This document shows, piece by piece, positions 1-11,421 of a stretch of DNA of 37,490 nt. The stretch comes from Pseudomonadota bacterium (lineage in GTDB: Bacteria > Pseudomonadota > Gammaproteobacteria > Burkholderiales > SG8-39). The stretch spans positions 1 to 37,490 of the forward strand of contig JAPLRD010000147.1 in assembly GCA_026399375.1 (NCBI GenBank), read 5' to 3'. The notes beneath the pieces are model-generated. The model made no database searches. It saw only the letters and a program-made list of their open reading frames with translations, and was not told the origin of the DNA. The position numbers and the translations under genes are program-made. Each line of letters starts with the position of its first letter. Positions within the stretch are counted from its first letter, which is position 1.

Positions 1-378
1 GCCGCCGCCGAACCACCAGGCTGGGTCCGCGCCCTCCTTGGTCGCGACGAAGAAGCGCACGTTCATGTGCACCGTGGGGCAATGGGGATTGCGCGGATGC
101 AGCACCAGCGACACGCCCATCGCTTCCCAGGCGCGACCGGCCAGGTCCGGTCGCGAGGCGGAAGCCGAAGGCGGCAGGCCCGCGCCCTGCACGTGCGAAA
201 AATTGACGCCGCCGCGCTCGAACAGATCGCCCCCCTCGATGATGCGGCTGATGCCGCCCCCGCCCTGCGGGCGGTCCCAGCGCTCTTCGCGGAAGGGCTT
301 GCCGTCGAGCGCTTCGAGCGACGCGACGATGCGCTGCTGCAGGCCGAGCAGGTGGTCCTTGACTGCGGAAGAGTTCAT
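1..378 (-). CDS. hemF: Aerobic coproporphyrinogen III oxidase, N-terminal part (runs off window)
   Basis: HemF performs the oxygen-dependent oxidative decarboxylation of coproporphyrinogen III to protoporphyrinogen IX in haem synthesis, in the cytoplasm. Only the first 126 residues lie in the window (the family is about 300 residues); the reading frame is open to base 1. Visible signatures are [13 protein letters not shown] near residues 38-50, the [10 protein letters not shown] stretch near 60-70 and the conserved block [17 protein letters not shown] near 95-112. The ATG at 378 gives a normal N-terminus. It follows purD on the same strand after 76 bases, so purH-purD-hemF is probably co-directional and partly co-transcribed. 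The oxygen-dependent enzyme suggests an organism able to live aerobically. Family assignment is firm; truncation is only due to the window edge. Confidence 0.95.
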   Translation of the reverse strand, partial: MNSSAVKDHLLGLQQRIVASLEALDGKPFREERWDRPQGGGGISRIIEGGDLFERGGVNFSHVQGAGLPPSASASRPDLAGRAWEAMGVSLVLHPRNPHCPTVHMNVRFFVATKEGADPAWWFGGG

Positions 379-454
379 GGCTTGCCGGTGTCGCTGGAAA
401 ACGCGGATTCTAGCAGCAGGCGGGCGGCGGCCTGTCTGCGCGCTCAGCAGGCGA

Positions 455-1741
455 CTATTGCTTTCTTGCGGGTATGGCGCGATGGCCGATGTCGCGGCGC
501 AGCTGCATGCCTTCGAAGCGTATGCCGTCGGCGGCCTGATAGGCGCGCTGCTGTGCCATCTTGACGCTGTCGCCGAGCGCGGTCACGCACAGCACCCGCC
601 CCCCGCTGACGACGACCTTGTCGCCCTCGAGCGTCGTGCCGGCATGGAACACCATGCAGTCCTCGGTGCGTTCGGTGTGTCTGCTCAGGCCGTTGATGAC
701 CGCGCCTTGCTTCGGCGTGTCCGGATAGTTGGCGGCGGCGAGCACCACGCCCAGGGCGGTGCGCCGGTCCCACTCGATTTCCGCCTGGTCGAGCGCACCG
801 GCGCAGGCGAGTTCGAACACTTCGAACAAATCCGATTTCACGCGCAGCATGATGGGCTGGGTTTCCGGATCGCCCATGCGGCAGTTGAATTCGAGCGTCT
901 TCGCATTGCCTTTGGCGTCTATCATCAGGCCGGCGTAGAGAAATCCGCTGAAGGGAATGCCGTCCGCAGCCATGCCCTGGATGGTGGGCATGATGATTTC
1001 ACGCATCACCTGCGCGTGCAGCCGCGGCGTCACCACCGGCGGGCGCGAATAGGCGCCCATGCCGCCGGTATTGGGGCCGGCGTCGCCGTCCTTGAGCCGC
1101 TTGTGGTCCTGGCTGGTGGCGAGCGCGAGCACGTGTTCGCCGTCGCTCATGACGATGAAGCTGGCTTCCTCGCCGGCGAGGTATTCCTCGATCACCACGC
1201 GCGCGCCGGCATCGCCCATGCTGTTGTCCACCAGCATCATGTCCACGGCGGCGTGCGCCTCCGCAGCCGTCATCGCCACCACCACGCCCTTGCCCGCGGC
1301 GCGGCCGTCCGCCTTGATCACGATGGGCGCGCCCTGCGCGTCGATGTAGGCGTGCGCCGCCTGCGCGTCTGCAAACGTGGCGAAAGCGGCGGTGGGAATG
1401 CGGTGGCGCTGCATGAACTGCTTGGCGAAATCCTTGGAGCTTTCCAGCTGCGCGGCGGCGCGGGTCGGTCCGAAAATCTTCAGGCCCCTGGCGCGGAACA
1501 GATCGACCACACCTGCGGCCAGGGGCGCCTCGGGGCCGACCACGGTGAGATGGACCGCATTTTGCCGCGCAAATTCGGCCAGCTGGCCGATATCGGTGAT
1601 CGGAACGTTCTCCAGCCCCGGCTCGAGCGCGGTGCCGGCGTTGCCGGGCGCGACATAGACCTTTTGCACGCGCGGCGCCTGCGCCAGTTTCCACGCCAGG
1701 GCGTGCTCGCGTCCGCCCGCACCAATCACCATGAGTTTCAT
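455..1741 (-). CDS. purD: Phosphoribosylamine--glycine ligase (GAR synthetase)
   Basis: PurD joins glycine to 5-phosphoribosylamine with ATP, the second step of de novo purine synthesis, in the cytoplasm. The 428-residue product has normal family length. It opens with the ATP-grasp N-terminal signature [19 protein letters not shown] and the PGNAGT loop, carries the ATP-grasp lid segment around [10 protein letters not shown] (about residues 225-235), and has the metal/substrate motif [11 protein letters not shown] near residue 285. The ATG at 1741 is the family start; no strong Shine-Dalgarno is visible before it. It lies 167 bases downstream of purH and upstream of hemF. The purH-purD spacer holds a perfect 24-base palindrome that may separate or modulate the two genes. 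Confidence 0.97.
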   Translation of the reverse strand: MKLMVIGAGGREHALAWKLAQAPRVQKVYVAPGNAGTALEPGLENVPITDIGQLAEFARQNAVHLTVVGPEAPLAAGVVDLFRARGLKIFGPTRAAAQLESSKDFAKQFMQRHRIPTAAFATFADAQAAHAYIDAQGAPIVIKADGRAAGKGVVVAMTAAEAHAAVDMMLVDNSMGDAGARVVIEEYLAGEEASFIVMSDGEHVLALATSQDHKRLKDGDAGPNTGGMGAYSRPPVVTPRLHAQVMREIIMPTIQGMAADGIPFSGFLYAGLMIDAKGNAKTLEFNCRMGDPETQPIMLRVKSDLFEVFELACAGALDQAEIEWDRRTALGVVLAAANYPDTPKQGAVINGLSRHTERTEDCMVFHAGTTLEGDKVVVSGGRVLCVTALGDSVKMAQQRAYQAADGIRFEGMQLRRDIGHRAIPARKQ

Positions 1742-1820
1742 GTTTGTTTCTTATAGGTCACGAGTTGATCGGTATGGCAGGGAATTCGATAAATGGCAAA
1801 TGAGCATGCGCGGGGGATAT

Positions 1821-1844
1821 ACAAGGGGGGTGCACCCCCCTTGT
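1821..1844. repeat. Perfect 24-base palindrome between purH and purD
   Basis: Bases 1821-1832 read acaaggggggtg and 1833-1844 are their exact reverse complement, so the element is a 12+12 palindrome with no spacer and a central GTGCAC. In the transcript it would form a very stable G/C-rich hairpin downstream of purH. No T-run follows on either strand, so it is not a canonical rho-independent terminator. It could act as an attenuator, RNA-processing or stabilising hairpin, or a dimeric protein site; none of these can be chosen from sequence alone. Confidence 0.6.
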
Positions 1845-1908
1845 TCGTCGGATTATGGGTTTTCCTTGGCCGGAGACACGTTGTACGCTTTGGGGGATGC
1901 GGCCAAGC

Positions 1909-3474
1909 CTAGTGCCTGAAGTGGCGGTGGCCGGTATAGACCATGACCAGGCCCAGCTCGTCGGCCGCCGCGACCACTTCGTCGTCGCGCATGCTGCCCC
2001 CGGGCTGGATGATCGCTTTCGCGCCGGCCTCGGCCACCACGTCGACGCCGTCGCGAAACGGAAAGAACGCGTCGGATGCGACGAAAGAGCCGGCAAGCGA
2101 AAGGCCGGCGTTCTTCGCCTTGATCGCGGCGATGCGCGCGCTGTCGACGCGGCTCATCTGTCCCGCGCCCACCCCCAGGGTGTGGCCGCTGCCGCAGAAT
2201 ACGATGGCGTTGGACTTGACGAACTTGGCCACACGCCAGGCGAACAGCAGGTCGCGCAGTTCGCCTTCGGTCGGCTGTTTCTTGCTGACAACGCGCAGTT
2301 CGGCGGCTTCGACGTTCTTCGCGTCGGGCGTCTGCACCAAGAGGCCGCCGCCGACCCGCTTCATGTCGTAGCGGTTTCCGCCGGCCGCGATGGGCACGGC
2401 GAGCACGCGCACGTTGGTCTTCGCTTCGAGCGCTTTTCTCGCACCCGAGTCGTAGCCGGGCGCGATCAGCACTTCGACGAATTGTTTGCTCACGGCTTCG
2501 GCCGTGGCCGCATCGACCGGGCGGTTGAAGGCGATGATGCCGCCGAATGCCGACGTGGGATCGGTCTTGAACGCGCCCTGGTAGGCCTCGAGCACGGTGC
2601 CGCCGATGGCGACGCCGCAGGGGTTGGCATGCTTGACGATGACGCAGGCCGGTTCGGCGAAGGTCTTCACGCATTCCCAGGCCGCATCGGAATCGCCGAT
2701 GTTGTTGTAGGAGAGTTCCTTGCCCTGCAATTGCGTGTAGCTGGCGAGGCTGCCCGGGGCCGGTTCGATGTCGCGATAGAAAGCGGCGCTCTGGTGCGGG
2801 TTCTCGCCGTAGCGCATGTCCTGCACGCGCGCGAACTGAAGCGTCAGGCGCTCGGGGAAGTCCCGGCTCTTTTGATCGGCGTCCAGACCGGTCAGGTAGT
2901 TGCTGATGGCGCCGTCATAGGCGGCGGTGTGGGTGAACACCTTTTTCGCCAGTGCAAAGCGCGTGACCGCGCTCACCTTTCCGCCGCTGGCGCGCAATTC
3001 GTCCAGCAGGCAGGCATAGTCGCCCGGATCGACCACCACGGCGACGCCGCTGTGGTTCTTGGCCGCAGAGCGCAGCATGGTCGGGCCGCCGATGTCGATG
3101 TTTTCTATCGCTTCCGCCAGCGTGCATCCTGTCTTGGCTATCGTCTGCGTGAAGGGGTAGAGATTGACCACGACGAGGTCGATCGGTTCGATGCCCGCGT
3201 CCTTGATCGCCGCCATGTGCTCGGGGAGGTCACGCCGCGCGAGCAGCCCGCCGTGAATCATCGGATGCAAGGTCTTCAGCCGTCCGTCGAGCATTTCCGG
3301 ATAGCCGGTATAGGCGGCGACTTCGGTGACGGCGACGCCGTTCTCCGCGAGCAGCTTGGCCGTGCCGCCGGTGGAAAGGATGGACACCTTCATCTGCACC
3401 AGCGCGCGCGCCAGTTCCAGCACGCCTGTCTTGTCGGAGACGCTGATCAGTGCTTGTTTGACATGGATGCTCAT
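1909..3474 (-). CDS. purH: Bifunctional AICAR transformylase / IMP cyclohydrolase
   Basis: PurH carries out the last two steps of de novo purine synthesis: formylation of AICAR with 10-formyl-tetrahydrofolate, then ring closure to IMP. The product from the ATG at 3474 is 521 residues, the usual length. The N-terminal MGS-like IMP cyclohydrolase domain (about 1-150) begins [17 protein letters not shown] and contains [13 protein letters not shown]. The C-terminal transformylase domain carries the KHANPCGVA motif with the catalytic Lys-His pair. An in-frame upstream ATG at 3534 would add 20 residues unlike the family, so it was rejected. It follows fis on the same strand (138-base gap); dusB-fis-purH order is familiar in betaproteobacteria. 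Confidence 0.96.
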   Translation of the reverse strand: MSIHVKQALISVSDKTGVLELARALVQMKVSILSTGGTAKLLAENGVAVTEVAAYTGYPEMLDGRLKTLHPMIHGGLLARRDLPEHMAAIKDAGIEPIDLVVVNLYPFTQTIAKTGCTLAEAIENIDIGGPTMLRSAAKNHSGVAVVVDPGDYACLLDELRASGGKVSAVTRFALAKKVFTHTAAYDGAISNYLTGLDADQKSRDFPERLTLQFARVQDMRYGENPHQSAAFYRDIEPAPGSLASYTQLQGKELSYNNIGDSDAAWECVKTFAEPACVIVKHANPCGVAIGGTVLEAYQGAFKTDPTSAFGGIIAFNRPVDAATAEAVSKQFVEVLIAPGYDSGARKALEAKTNVRVLAVPIAAGGNRYDMKRVGGGLLVQTPDAKNVEAAELRVVSKKQPTEGELRDLLFAWRVAKFVKSNAIVFCGSGHTLGVGAGQMSRVDSARIAAIKAKNAGLSLAGSFVASDAFFPFRDGVDVVAEAGAKAIIQPGGSMRDDEVVAAADELGLVMVYTGHRHFRH

Positions 3475-3611
3475 GGTTTCGCGGGGTCTTTCCGTATCGA
3501 AATGGGGGTATGGCCAGGGGTGCGCGGCGCGCAAGGCCCTCGCGCGTCATGGTGATCAGGTCGCGCAACGTCCGTCATGCGTCCGATGTTCACGAATCAG
3601 GTTCTTGCTCG

Positions 3612-3854
3612 TCAGACCTTGATTTTCAACAGCTCGATTTTTTTGCGCAGGGTGTTGCGGTTGATGCCCAGCCACTTGGCCGCCACGGTCTGGTTGCCTT
3701 CGGCGCGATCCAGCACCACCTCGATCATGGGCTTTTCGACGTTCTTCAGCACCATCTCGTAGACGGTGCGCGGTCGTTCGCCATCGAGGTCCTTGAAATA
3801 TTTTTCCAGGGACTTGCGTACGCATTCGGCGATTTCACTGGCGCGCGGTGTCAT
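3612..3854 (-). CDS. fis: Fis-family nucleoid-associated DNA-binding protein
   Basis: This is an 80-residue Fis-type protein, which bends DNA as a dimer and modulates transcription of growth-related genes. The N-terminal part (about 1-45) is the dimerisation region. The C-terminal helix-turn-helix reads VVLDRAEGNQTVAAKWLGIN followed by RNTLRKKI, the classical Fis/NtrC-type recognition helix. Length is slightly short of the 98-residue enterobacterial protein, as is common in betaproteobacteria. Its ATG overlaps the dusB stop by four bases (ATGA), so translation is probably coupled and the dusB-fis operon of enterobacteria is conserved. Assignment is firm; whether it has the full E. coli Fis regulatory role is not shown by sequence. 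Confidence 0.93.
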   Translation of the reverse strand: MTPRASEIAECVRKSLEKYFKDLDGERPRTVYEMVLKNVEKPMIEVVLDRAEGNQTVAAKWLGINRNTLRKKIELLKIKV

Positions 3855-4858
3855 GCTGCCAACTCCTCCTCATAGCGCAGGTGTTCATATTGCTGCGCCA
3901 ATTGATCGAAAAAGCGGTTCACCGCGGCGAGCTGCTCTTCGATGCTGGGCAGCTGGTTCATCGCATGGCGGAAGCTGGCCGAGCCGGCCAGCCCCTTGGT
4001 GTACCAGGAAATGTGCTTGCGCGCGATCTTGACGCCGGTATCGGTGCCGTAGAACGCGTACAGGTCGTACAGGTGCGCGATCAGCACCTGGTGGATTTCG
4101 GTCACGAGCGGCGGCGGCATTTCCGCGCCCGTTTTCAGATAGTGCTCGATCTCGCGGAAAATCCAGGGGCGTCCCTGCGCGGCGCGGCCGATCATGATGC
4201 CGTCGGCGCCGGTGTAGTCGAGCACGTACTTCGCCTTCTGCGGCGAGTTGATGTCGCCGTTGGCGACCACGGGCAGGCGCGTGGCGCGCTTGACTTCGGC
4301 GATGGTGTCGTACTCCGCGTGCCCGGTGTAGCCGCAGGCGCGCGTGCGCCCGTGGATCGACAGCAGCTGAATGCCGCTTTCCTCCGCGATGCGCGCGACC
4401 TTCAGCGCGTTCTTGTTCTGCTGGTCCCAGCCGGTGCGAAACTTGAGGGTCACCGGCACCTCGACCGCCTTGACCACCGCCTCGAGTATGCGCCCGACCA
4501 GCGGCTCGTCCTTCAGCAGCGCCGAGCCGGCCATGACGTTGCAGATCTTCTTTGCCGGGCAGCCCATGTTGATATCGATGATCTGCGCGCCTTCGCCGAC
4601 GTTGTAGCGCGCGGCATCGGCCATCATCTGCGGGTCGGCGCCGGCGATTTGTACCGAAATCGGATCGGGCTCGCCCTGGTGGTTGGCGCGCCGCTTGGTT
4701 TTCTCGCTGCCCCACAGCAATGAATTGGACGCGACCATTTCCGACACCGCCATGCCTGCGCCGAACTTCTTGCACAGTTGGCGGAACGGACGGTCCGTGA
4801 CTCCGGCCATCGGCGCAACGAAAAGATTATTGCGCAGCACGTGAGGTCCGATTCTCAT
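3851..4858 (-). CDS. dusB: tRNA-dihydrouridine synthase B
   Basis: DusB reduces uridine to dihydrouridine in tRNA using FMN and NADPH. From the ATG at 4858 the product is 335 residues, normal for the family. The TIM-barrel begins FVAPMAGVTDRPFR; the catalytic cysteine lies in DINMGCPAKKI; FMN/tRNA contacts include LKFRTGW, SIHGRTR, VVANGDI and MIGRAAQGRPW. An upstream in-frame ATG (4936) would add 26 residues without family similarity and was rejected. It overlaps fis by four bases. The 117 bases before it contain a weak promoter candidate (see 4894-4922). The fis neighbour and overall sequence favour DusB over DusA or DusC. Confidence 0.95.
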   Translation of the reverse strand: MRIGPHVLRNNLFVAPMAGVTDRPFRQLCKKFGAGMAVSEMVASNSLLWGSEKTKRRANHQGEPDPISVQIAGADPQMMADAARYNVGEGAQIIDINMGCPAKKICNVMAGSALLKDEPLVGRILEAVVKAVEVPVTLKFRTGWDQQNKNALKVARIAEESGIQLLSIHGRTRACGYTGHAEYDTIAEVKRATRLPVVANGDINSPQKAKYVLDYTGADGIMIGRAAQGRPWIFREIEHYLKTGAEMPPPLVTEIHQVLIAHLYDLYAFYGTDTGVKIARKHISWYTKGLAGSASFRHAMNQLPSIEEQLAAVNRFFDQLAQQYEHLRYEEELAA

Positions 4859-4893
4859 TACGTTATGTACGGTTTTTGCGGGGAGGGGGAGCA

Positions 4894-4922
4894 ATTCTAT
4901 ACCCAATCCTGCGCGAATTAAA
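4894..4922 (-). promoter_or_regulatory. Weak candidate sigma70 promoter for dusB-fis
   Basis: Read on the minus strand, TAGAAT (4899-4894) fits a -10 box at 5 of 6 positions and TTTAAT (4922-4917) is a poor -35 box, with 17 bases between. It lies about 35 bases before the dusB ATG in the 117-base gap behind the UbiH-type gene, a sensible place for the dusB-fis(-purH) promoter. Only the -10 element is convincing. Confidence 0.3.
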
Positions 4923-4975
4923 ACCGATTTGGTCAAGCATCGCAGGTAATACTTTAGCTTGCCCTCGGAACGCGA

Positions 4976-6160
4976 TTACGGTAATGCGCGCGCGCCGAAT
5001 ATCATGCGCCGCGCGACGAAGCTGCGCGCAATCGGCAGCAGGTCCAGTGCGAGAAGTCCGGCGCCGCGGCCCAGGCAGAGCAGCGGATTGGCGTTGGAGA
5101 ATATTCCGACCAGGCTGTCGGTGAAACGGATGCCGGCGCCGCGGTCGAGCGCGCGTGCGCGGCGATAGTGCGCGCAGAATTCGTCGCTGCCCGGCCCGCG
5201 CGAGTCGCGCGCCAGGCGCGCGAGTTCCCACGCATCGCGCAGACCGAGGTTGAATCCCTGTCCTGCGACCGGGTGCAGGGTCTGCGCGGCGTTGCCTATG
5301 CAGATGCTGCGAGGCACTTCTACATCCTGGCCGTAGCGCAGCGCAAGCGGAAAGGCCGCGCGCGCGCTCGCTCCGGTGAACGCGCCGAGACGGTCGCCGA
5401 ATGCGGCATGCAGTTCCGCGAGGAAAGCCGGGGTATCGAGCGCGCACAGTATCGCCGCGCGCTCCGGACCCGCAGTCCATACCAGGCTGTAGCCGTCGGC
5501 AAAGGGCAGCAAGGCCAGCGGACCTTCGGGCGTGAAACGCTCCCACGCCCTGCCGTGGTGCGCCTGCCCTGTCGTCACCGACGCGACCACAGCGGTCTGG
5601 TGGTAGTCCTTGCTGTGCGCGGGAGCCGCGCGGCCGTCGCCTACGCGTGCGCCGTCGGCAAATACCGTGAGCTGAGGGGCAAACGCCAGTTCGCCGTCCT
5701 GCGTGCGAACCACGGCCGTGCAGCCGTCGAATCCGGTCAGCTTGGCGCCGAAAATCCTTCTTCCCGCGCAGGGCGTCGCGAGCAGTCCCCGCTGCAGCGT
5801 GTCGTAGCCGACGACATATCCCAGCGCGGGGACGCCGACGTCGCCGGCGCGAATCAGGGTGCGGCCGAATCCGCCGCGCTGCGAAACGTGGATGGTTTCT
5901 ATCGGAGTTGCCGCAAGTTGCGACCAGGCGTTCAAGCGCTCCAGCACCAGTCGGCTGGAATAGGACAGGGCGATTGCGCGCGCGTCGCCGGTCTTGACTG
6001 CTCCCGCGGCGGCCGATTCCCCGCTGTGCGCGCCGCAGGTCTCGGCGCTGCGAGCCTCGGTCAGCACGACGGAATGGCCGCTGTCCTGCAATGCCAGCGC
6101 CAGCGCCGTGCCCACGGGGCCGCCGCCTGCAATGAGTATGTCTACCGGTTCAGCGTCCAT
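4976..6160 (-). CDS. UbiH/UbiF/VisC-family FAD-dependent monooxygenase
   Basis: This is a flavin monooxygenase of the family that hydroxylates the ubiquinone ring. The 394-residue protein opens with the FAD-binding Rossmann motif ILIAGGGPVGTALALAL (residues 8-24) followed by an acidic strand end (VLTEAR). It carries the second FAD motif NAAQTLHPVAGQGFNLGLRD near residues 290-309, which is diagnostic for UbiH/UbiF-type enzymes ([13 protein letters not shown]). It lies 24 bases downstream of pepP on the same strand; pepP-ubiH adjacency is common in proteobacteria and supports a ubiquinone role, probably the UbiH-like C4 or a related hydroxylation. Regiospecificity cannot be read from sequence, so no symbol is given. 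The N-terminal third has an unusual insert rich in Ala/Gly/Ser (about 45-55). Confidence 0.88.
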   Translation of the reverse strand: MDAEPVDILIAGGGPVGTALALALQDSGHSVVLTEARSAETCGAHSGESAAAGAVKTGDARAIALSYSSRLVLERLNAWSQLAATPIETIHVSQRGGFGRTLIRAGDVGVPALGYVVGYDTLQRGLLATPCAGRRIFGAKLTGFDGCTAVVRTQDGELAFAPQLTVFADGARVGDGRAAPAHSKDYHQTAVVASVTTGQAHHGRAWERFTPEGPLALLPFADGYSLVWTAGPERAAILCALDTPAFLAELHAAFGDRLGAFTGASARAAFPLALRYGQDVEVPRSICIGNAAQTLHPVAGQGFNLGLRDAWELARLARDSRGPGSDEFCAHYRRARALDRGAGIRFTDSLVGIFSNANPLLCLGRGAGLLALDLLPIARSFVARRMIFGARALP

Positions 6161-6184
6161 TGCAGTGCAGGCGGAAACCTTTGA

Positions 6185-9107
<2,923 letters not shown>

Positions 9108-9143
9108 ATCGCGTTCCGATTGCCATTAGTGTGAAAGTGTGCG

Positions 9144-9152
9144 ATTTTAGCA
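9144..9152 (-). promoter_or_regulatory. Candidate extended -10 promoter for amgK-murU
   Basis: On the minus strand the sequence is TGCTAAAAT: a TGn extension followed by a -10 box matching TATAAT at 5 of 6 positions. No -35 match is present 17 bases upstream, as is allowed for extended -10 promoters. The predicted start site lies about 30 bases before the TTG of amgK. It sits in the spacer between the divergent amgK and lptD genes. No equally good promoter for lptD was found in the same spacer. Confidence 0.4.
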
Positions 9153-9182
9153 CTCAACAATACGCTTCCCCTTTCACCCAGA

Positions 9183-11420
9183 ATGAAGTCCCCGATGCGC
9201 AAGATTGCGCCCGTCCTGGTCCTGCTTTTTTGCGCTGCGGCAGCCGAGGGGCAGGAACCGGGCCTGCGGCCGCCCGCCGCGCGCAAGTCCGAGGTTCCGA
9301 GCGGTCCCGTCACCATCTCCGCCGACCGGATGGAGGGCATCGCCAACAAGGAAACCAGCGCGATCGGCAACGCAGAACTGCGCCAGGGCAATGTCAGCAT
9401 CAACGCGGACCAACTGCTCTACATCTACGCCACCGACGAGGTGCAGGCGAGCGGCAGCGTGCGCGTCGCGCGCGACGGCGATCGCATGACCGGCACCGGC
9501 CTGCGCCTGCGCGTGCGCGACAACATCGGCCAGTTCGACCGTGCGGACTACACGTTTGCCCTGCGCAGCCGGGCCGGATATAGCGCGGTGCGCGCGCGCG
9601 GAACGGCGGACGTGATCAAGCTCAAGGGCGACGACAAATACCACCTGGAGAACGCGACGCTGACCACCTGCGGGCCGGGCAACGACGACTGGTACCTGAA
9701 GGTGGGGGAGCTCGATCTGGACATGACGCGCGACGTGGGCGAGGCGCGCAGGGGCAGGCTCGTGTTCAAGGAAGTGCCGCTGGTCTACATGCCCTGGGCC
9801 GACTTTTCCCTGCACAACCAGCGCAAGTCCGGTTTTCTGCCGCCGACCGTCGGCAGCACCGGCAAGAGCGGGGTGGAAATCAGCACGCCTTATTATCTGA
9901 ACCTCGCGCCCAACCGGGACCTCACCATCGCTCCGCGGGAATTCTCCAAGCGCGGACTGCAGATGACGGCGCAGTTTCGCTACATCGACGAGACCTACGA
10001 CGGCGACGCGAGGTTCGAGCGCATGGGCAACGACCGGATCAGGAACATCGACCGCTTCGCCACCACCATCCAGCACAACCAGAGGTTCAGCAGCAATCTG
10101 AACGGATACATCAATATCAACAAGGTTTCGGACGACAATTATTTCCGCGACCTCTCCAGCCGCATCAACATTACCTCGCAGACCACGCTGCCGCGCGACG
10201 GCATGCTGAACTACAACGGCGGCTGGTATGTCGCGACGGCGCGGGCGCAGCGCTTCCAGACCCTGCAGGACCCGCTCAATCCGCTGGTCGAGCCTTACGG
10301 CCGGCTGCCGCAGTTCACGTTCAACGCCAATCGCCAGTACGTCGGCGGCGTGGACCTGGGTCTGAACAGCGAGTTCGTCAAGTTCTCCCACCCCACCAGC
10401 GTGATCGGCAGCCGCACGACGTTTTACCCCAGCGCCAGCCTGCCGCTGATCGGCGCGGGCGCATACGTCACGCCCAAGCTGGGCTTTCACTCCACCAGCT
10501 ACAGCCTGACGCGCAATCCGCTGGACACGCCGGAGACCTTGCACCGCGCGCTGCCCATCGCCAGCGTGGACAGCGGCCTCACGTTCGAGCGTGACTCGGC
10601 GTTTCTCGGACAGAACTTCCGCCAGACGCTGGAACCGCGCATGTACTACCTGCATGTGCCCTATCGCGACCAGAGCAAGATACCGCTGTTCGACACCGGC
10701 CTCGCCGATTTCAACTATGCGCAGGTGTTTTCCGAGAACCTGTTCAACGGCGGCGACCGCATTGCCGACGCGAACCAACTCACCATTGCGGCGACGACGC
10801 GGATACTGGCGCCCTCCAGCGGCCAGGAGATCCTCAAAGCCACAGTCGGCCAGCGCCATTATTTCCAGAACCAGCAGGTAGCGCTGAACGACGCCACGCC
10901 GACGCGCACCGACAAGACCTCGGATTTCCTCGCCGCGGTGAGCGGGCGCGTCAGCCGGCAATGGACCCTGGACAGCGCGCTGCAATTCAACCCGCACCGG
11001 AATTATTTCGACCGTCTCGGCATCGGCGCGCGCTACCAGCCGGAGTCGGCGAAAGTGCTCAACCTCGGCTACCGCTTTACCCGCGATTCGCTGAATCAGG
11101 TGGACATTTCGGCGCAGTGGCCGCTGGGCGGCGGCTGGTCCGGCGTGGGACGCTACAATTACTCGATGCGCGACAGCCGTCTGGTCGAAAGCCTGGGCGG
11201 TTTCGAATATAATGCGGGCTGCTGGATCGGCCGGATCGTAGTGCAGCGCTTTGCGGCGGCCACCGGAAACTTCACCAGCGCGGTGTTCGTGCAGCTGGAG
11301 TTGAACGGATTCTCCCGCATCGGGTCCAACCCGCTGGAGACGCTGAAGCGCAACATCCCCGGCTACAGCCGCCTCAACCAGACCCGCCCGGATTCGCGGC
11401 CTTTCGATTTTTACGAGTGA
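9183..11420 (+). CDS. lptD: LPS-assembly outer-membrane protein LptD
   Basis: LptD is the outer-membrane barrel that, with lipoprotein LptE, inserts lipopolysaccharide into the outer leaflet. The 745-residue product has a signal peptide (hydrophobic core about residues 9-21, cleavage near AAAEGQ). A periplasmic OstA/LptA-like beta-jellyroll follows (about 40-170, starting VTISADRMEG), then the C-terminal barrel domain with the family block VPLVYMPWADFSL near 195. One cysteine in the jellyroll end (LTTCGPGN) and one near the C-terminus (NAGCWIGR) are the likely inter-domain disulfide partners. The first ATG is at 9183; an in-frame ATG at 9195 is a possible alternative. It leads the lptD-surA-pdxA-rsmA cluster; the gap to surA is one base. 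Confidence 0.97.
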   Translation: MKSPMRKIAPVLVLLFCAAAAEGQEPGLRPPAARKSEVPSGPVTISADRMEGIANKETSAIGNAELRQGNVSINADQLLYIYATDEVQASGSVRVARDGDRMTGTGLRLRVRDNIGQFDRADYTFALRSRAGYSAVRARGTADVIKLKGDDKYHLENATLTTCGPGNDDWYLKVGELDLDMTRDVGEARRGRLVFKEVPLVYMPWADFSLHNQRKSGFLPPTVGSTGKSGVEISTPYYLNLAPNRDLTIAPREFSKRGLQMTAQFRYIDETYDGDARFERMGNDRIRNIDRFATTIQHNQRFSSNLNGYININKVSDDNYFRDLSSRINITSQTTLPRDGMLNYNGGWYVATARAQRFQTLQDPLNPLVEPYGRLPQFTFNANRQYVGGVDLGLNSEFVKFSHPTSVIGSRTTFYPSASLPLIGAGAYVTPKLGFHSTSYSLTRNPLDTPETLHRALPIASVDSGLTFERDSAFLGQNFRQTLEPRMYYLHVPYRDQSKIPLFDTGLADFNYAQVFSENLFNGGDRIADANQLTIAATTRILAPSSGQEILKATVGQRHYFQNQQVALNDATPTRTDKTSDFLAAVSGRVSRQWTLDSALQFNPHRNYFDRLGIGARYQPESAKVLNLGYRFTRDSLNQVDISAQWPLGGGWSGVGRYNYSMRDSRLVESLGGFEYNAGCWIGRIVVQRFAAATGNFTSAVFVQLELNGFSRIGSNPLETLKRNIPGYSRLNQTRPDSRPFDFYE

Positions 11421-11421
11421 C

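Noticed and set aside
38-1756. 572-codon open frame on the plus strand opposite purD and hemF
   Set aside because: It is the antisense shadow of two firmly identified genes in high-GC DNA; its product is His/Arg/Ala-rich with no domain.
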